Assembly: GCA_003194525.1 (NCBI GenBank) | Contig: NBIV01000143.1 | Coordinates: 158,548-222,547, forward strand | DNA: 64,000 bases | Reading direction: 5' to 3' | Source: Gracilariopsis chorda | Lineage: Eukaryota; Rhodophyta; Florideophyceae; Gracilariales; Gracilariaceae | Part shown: piece after piece, positions 62,998 through 64,000 of the stretch | Layout: each line of letters begins with the position of its first letter | How positions within the stretch are numbered: position 1 is the first letter of the stretch | Notes under the pieces: model-generated | Databases searched by the model: none | What the model saw: only the letters and a program-made list of their open reading frames with translations | Told to the model about the DNA's origin: nothing | Program-made: the position numbers and the translations under genes

Positions 62998-63960
62998 TGG
63001 AGGAGCTGAAACTGCTGGTGAACAAGCCTTTCGAAGAGCGGGAGTGTGTGTGGGGGTGAAGGGTGGAGATTACTAAGATGAAATCAGAATAGGATAGAGA
63101 GGTGATGGAAGGAAGGCAGTTCATTGAATGTGTGTTGTGCTTATCAGGGCGTGTGTTTGTACGTATGAGTTACATCCATGCACGAATGCGGACTACGAGG
63201 GACGCGAAGGGGCAAATTTTGGTCCCGAGCCGCAGGGGTACAGTACCATTTTCCCTTCGCGTGACCCGCAACTGCGCGAGTTGTTGCGCGAGTTGTTCGA
63301 TATAACGTGCTTATCGCACTGTTTTCCAACATGTAGCCAATCAACAGCAAAGTAGGAATGGGTGAGAAATGGCTAAAGAAAAGAGATCGAAATCAAAGGA
63401 CCGATATCGATAACATCATCGATGGAGTGAGATAAGCATGGAACGTTGAGTTATGCGCGCTGGTTAGGTGCTATGAAGCAGGAATCAAGGTGGAAATACT
63501 TTACGTGCATGGCTGTGCTTGAAGGTGGCGCGGGCGGTTATGGGGAAGCGGCGTGACAAGACGGCGAGCCCTTTTCTCTTCAGGCGGGCTACAATGTCCG
63601 CGCATTGCAGGCGCGGCCAGACGATGCCGCAGACATTGACCATTGGCAGATTGCGTCCCGTTGAGGCACGTCGGCCACTCAGATTCGCACAAGTTGACAG
63701 ACCATGCATCGTGCTTGCCCACGGCGATACCGTCGTTGCTGTGATGCACCTTCCAACTCGTGGCGCACGCGTTCCTCTTGCTGTACTAGACACTTTGAGC
63801 CGTGACTTCTCACCATCTTAAATGACAACGGTACGTAGCTTTAGAATCTTTCTGTTCCGTTTCGTTACCGTTGGTACTGTTTGCCAAGGGTATGTCAACT
63901 TTAAGAATTGTCTCGCCAGTTTAGAACGCACGACGCCCACTCCACCACTGCCATAGTTTA
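62998..63960. other. Duplicate of intergenic region 50000-50950
   Basis: The same overlapping ORFs (plus 63519-63821, minus 63485-63793) are preserved with only one visible amino-acid-changing difference. No function can be assigned. Confidence 0.5.
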
Positions 63961-64000
63961 TAAACCCGGCCACTTCGTTCGAGATACTATCATAGTATCC

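Larger units (their letters stand above)
59504..64000. repeat. Segmental duplication, copy 2 (truncated by window edge)
   Basis: Nearly identical to 46505-51000, with scattered substitutions and many single-base indels, often at homopolymers. The window ends within the promoter block that precedes the zinc-finger gene in copy 1, so another zinc-finger copy probably follows. Confidence 0.95.

Overview
The window is eukaryotic nuclear DNA that is rich in transposons and poor in genes. It holds chromodomain Ty3/gypsy and Ty1/copia retrotransposons, a piggyBac-like transposase, a cut-and-paste transposon with a Plavaka/tnp2-like transposase, and relics of core eukaryotic genes (Argonaute, a TFIIIC TPR subunit, an ankyrin-DHHC palmitoyltransferase, C2H2 zinc fingers). 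There are no bacterial operons and no recognisable rRNA or complete tRNA. The species cannot be fixed from sequence alone. A TE-rich, intron-poor alga such as a multicellular red alga would fit, but that is inference.

Layout. 1-1970: an unrecognised degenerate minus-strand coding remnant. 1971-21502: an old Ty3/gypsy element (plus strand, diverged LTRs, heavily mutated gag-pol). A 7.5-kb terminal-inverted-repeat transposon at 13435-20941 sits inside its 3' LTR. That transposon carries a coiled-coil gene, a membrane-protein gene, a beta-class DNA methyltransferase joined in frame to a partial SET domain, and a Plavaka-like transposase. 21503-32550: a very degraded copia element (B) interrupted by a younger copia element (A). 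The 5' LTR and gag of A are inverted, and its pol is interrupted by a 0.7-kb TRIM-like mini-LTR element. 32553-45917: a piggyBac-like transposase gene split by an 11.2-kb Ty3/gypsy element (minus strand, 736-bp LTRs about 98% identical). 46505-64000: a gene-relic region in which 46505-51000 is repeated almost exactly at 59504-64000, as expected for a tandem duplication of a roughly 13-kb unit.

Two things stand out. First, the methyltransferase-SET cargo puts two kinds of epigenetic methyltransferase on one mobile element. Second, both gypsy elements, although highly diverged, carry a homologous antisense ORF of about 1.7 kb between pol and the 3' LTR, convergent with pol, that matches no family I know. 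The right-hand region also has three rearranged copies of an Argonaute PIWI fragment (two as an inverted repeat, one fused to a zinc-finger gene) and a 41-bp fold-back hairpin inside a DHHC pseudogene.

Almost every coding region outside the 7.5-kb transposon and the zinc-finger gene carries stops or frameshifts. Many of these are single-base differences at homopolymers, so some may be assembly errors rather than true mutations. All calls were made by reading, without database searches.
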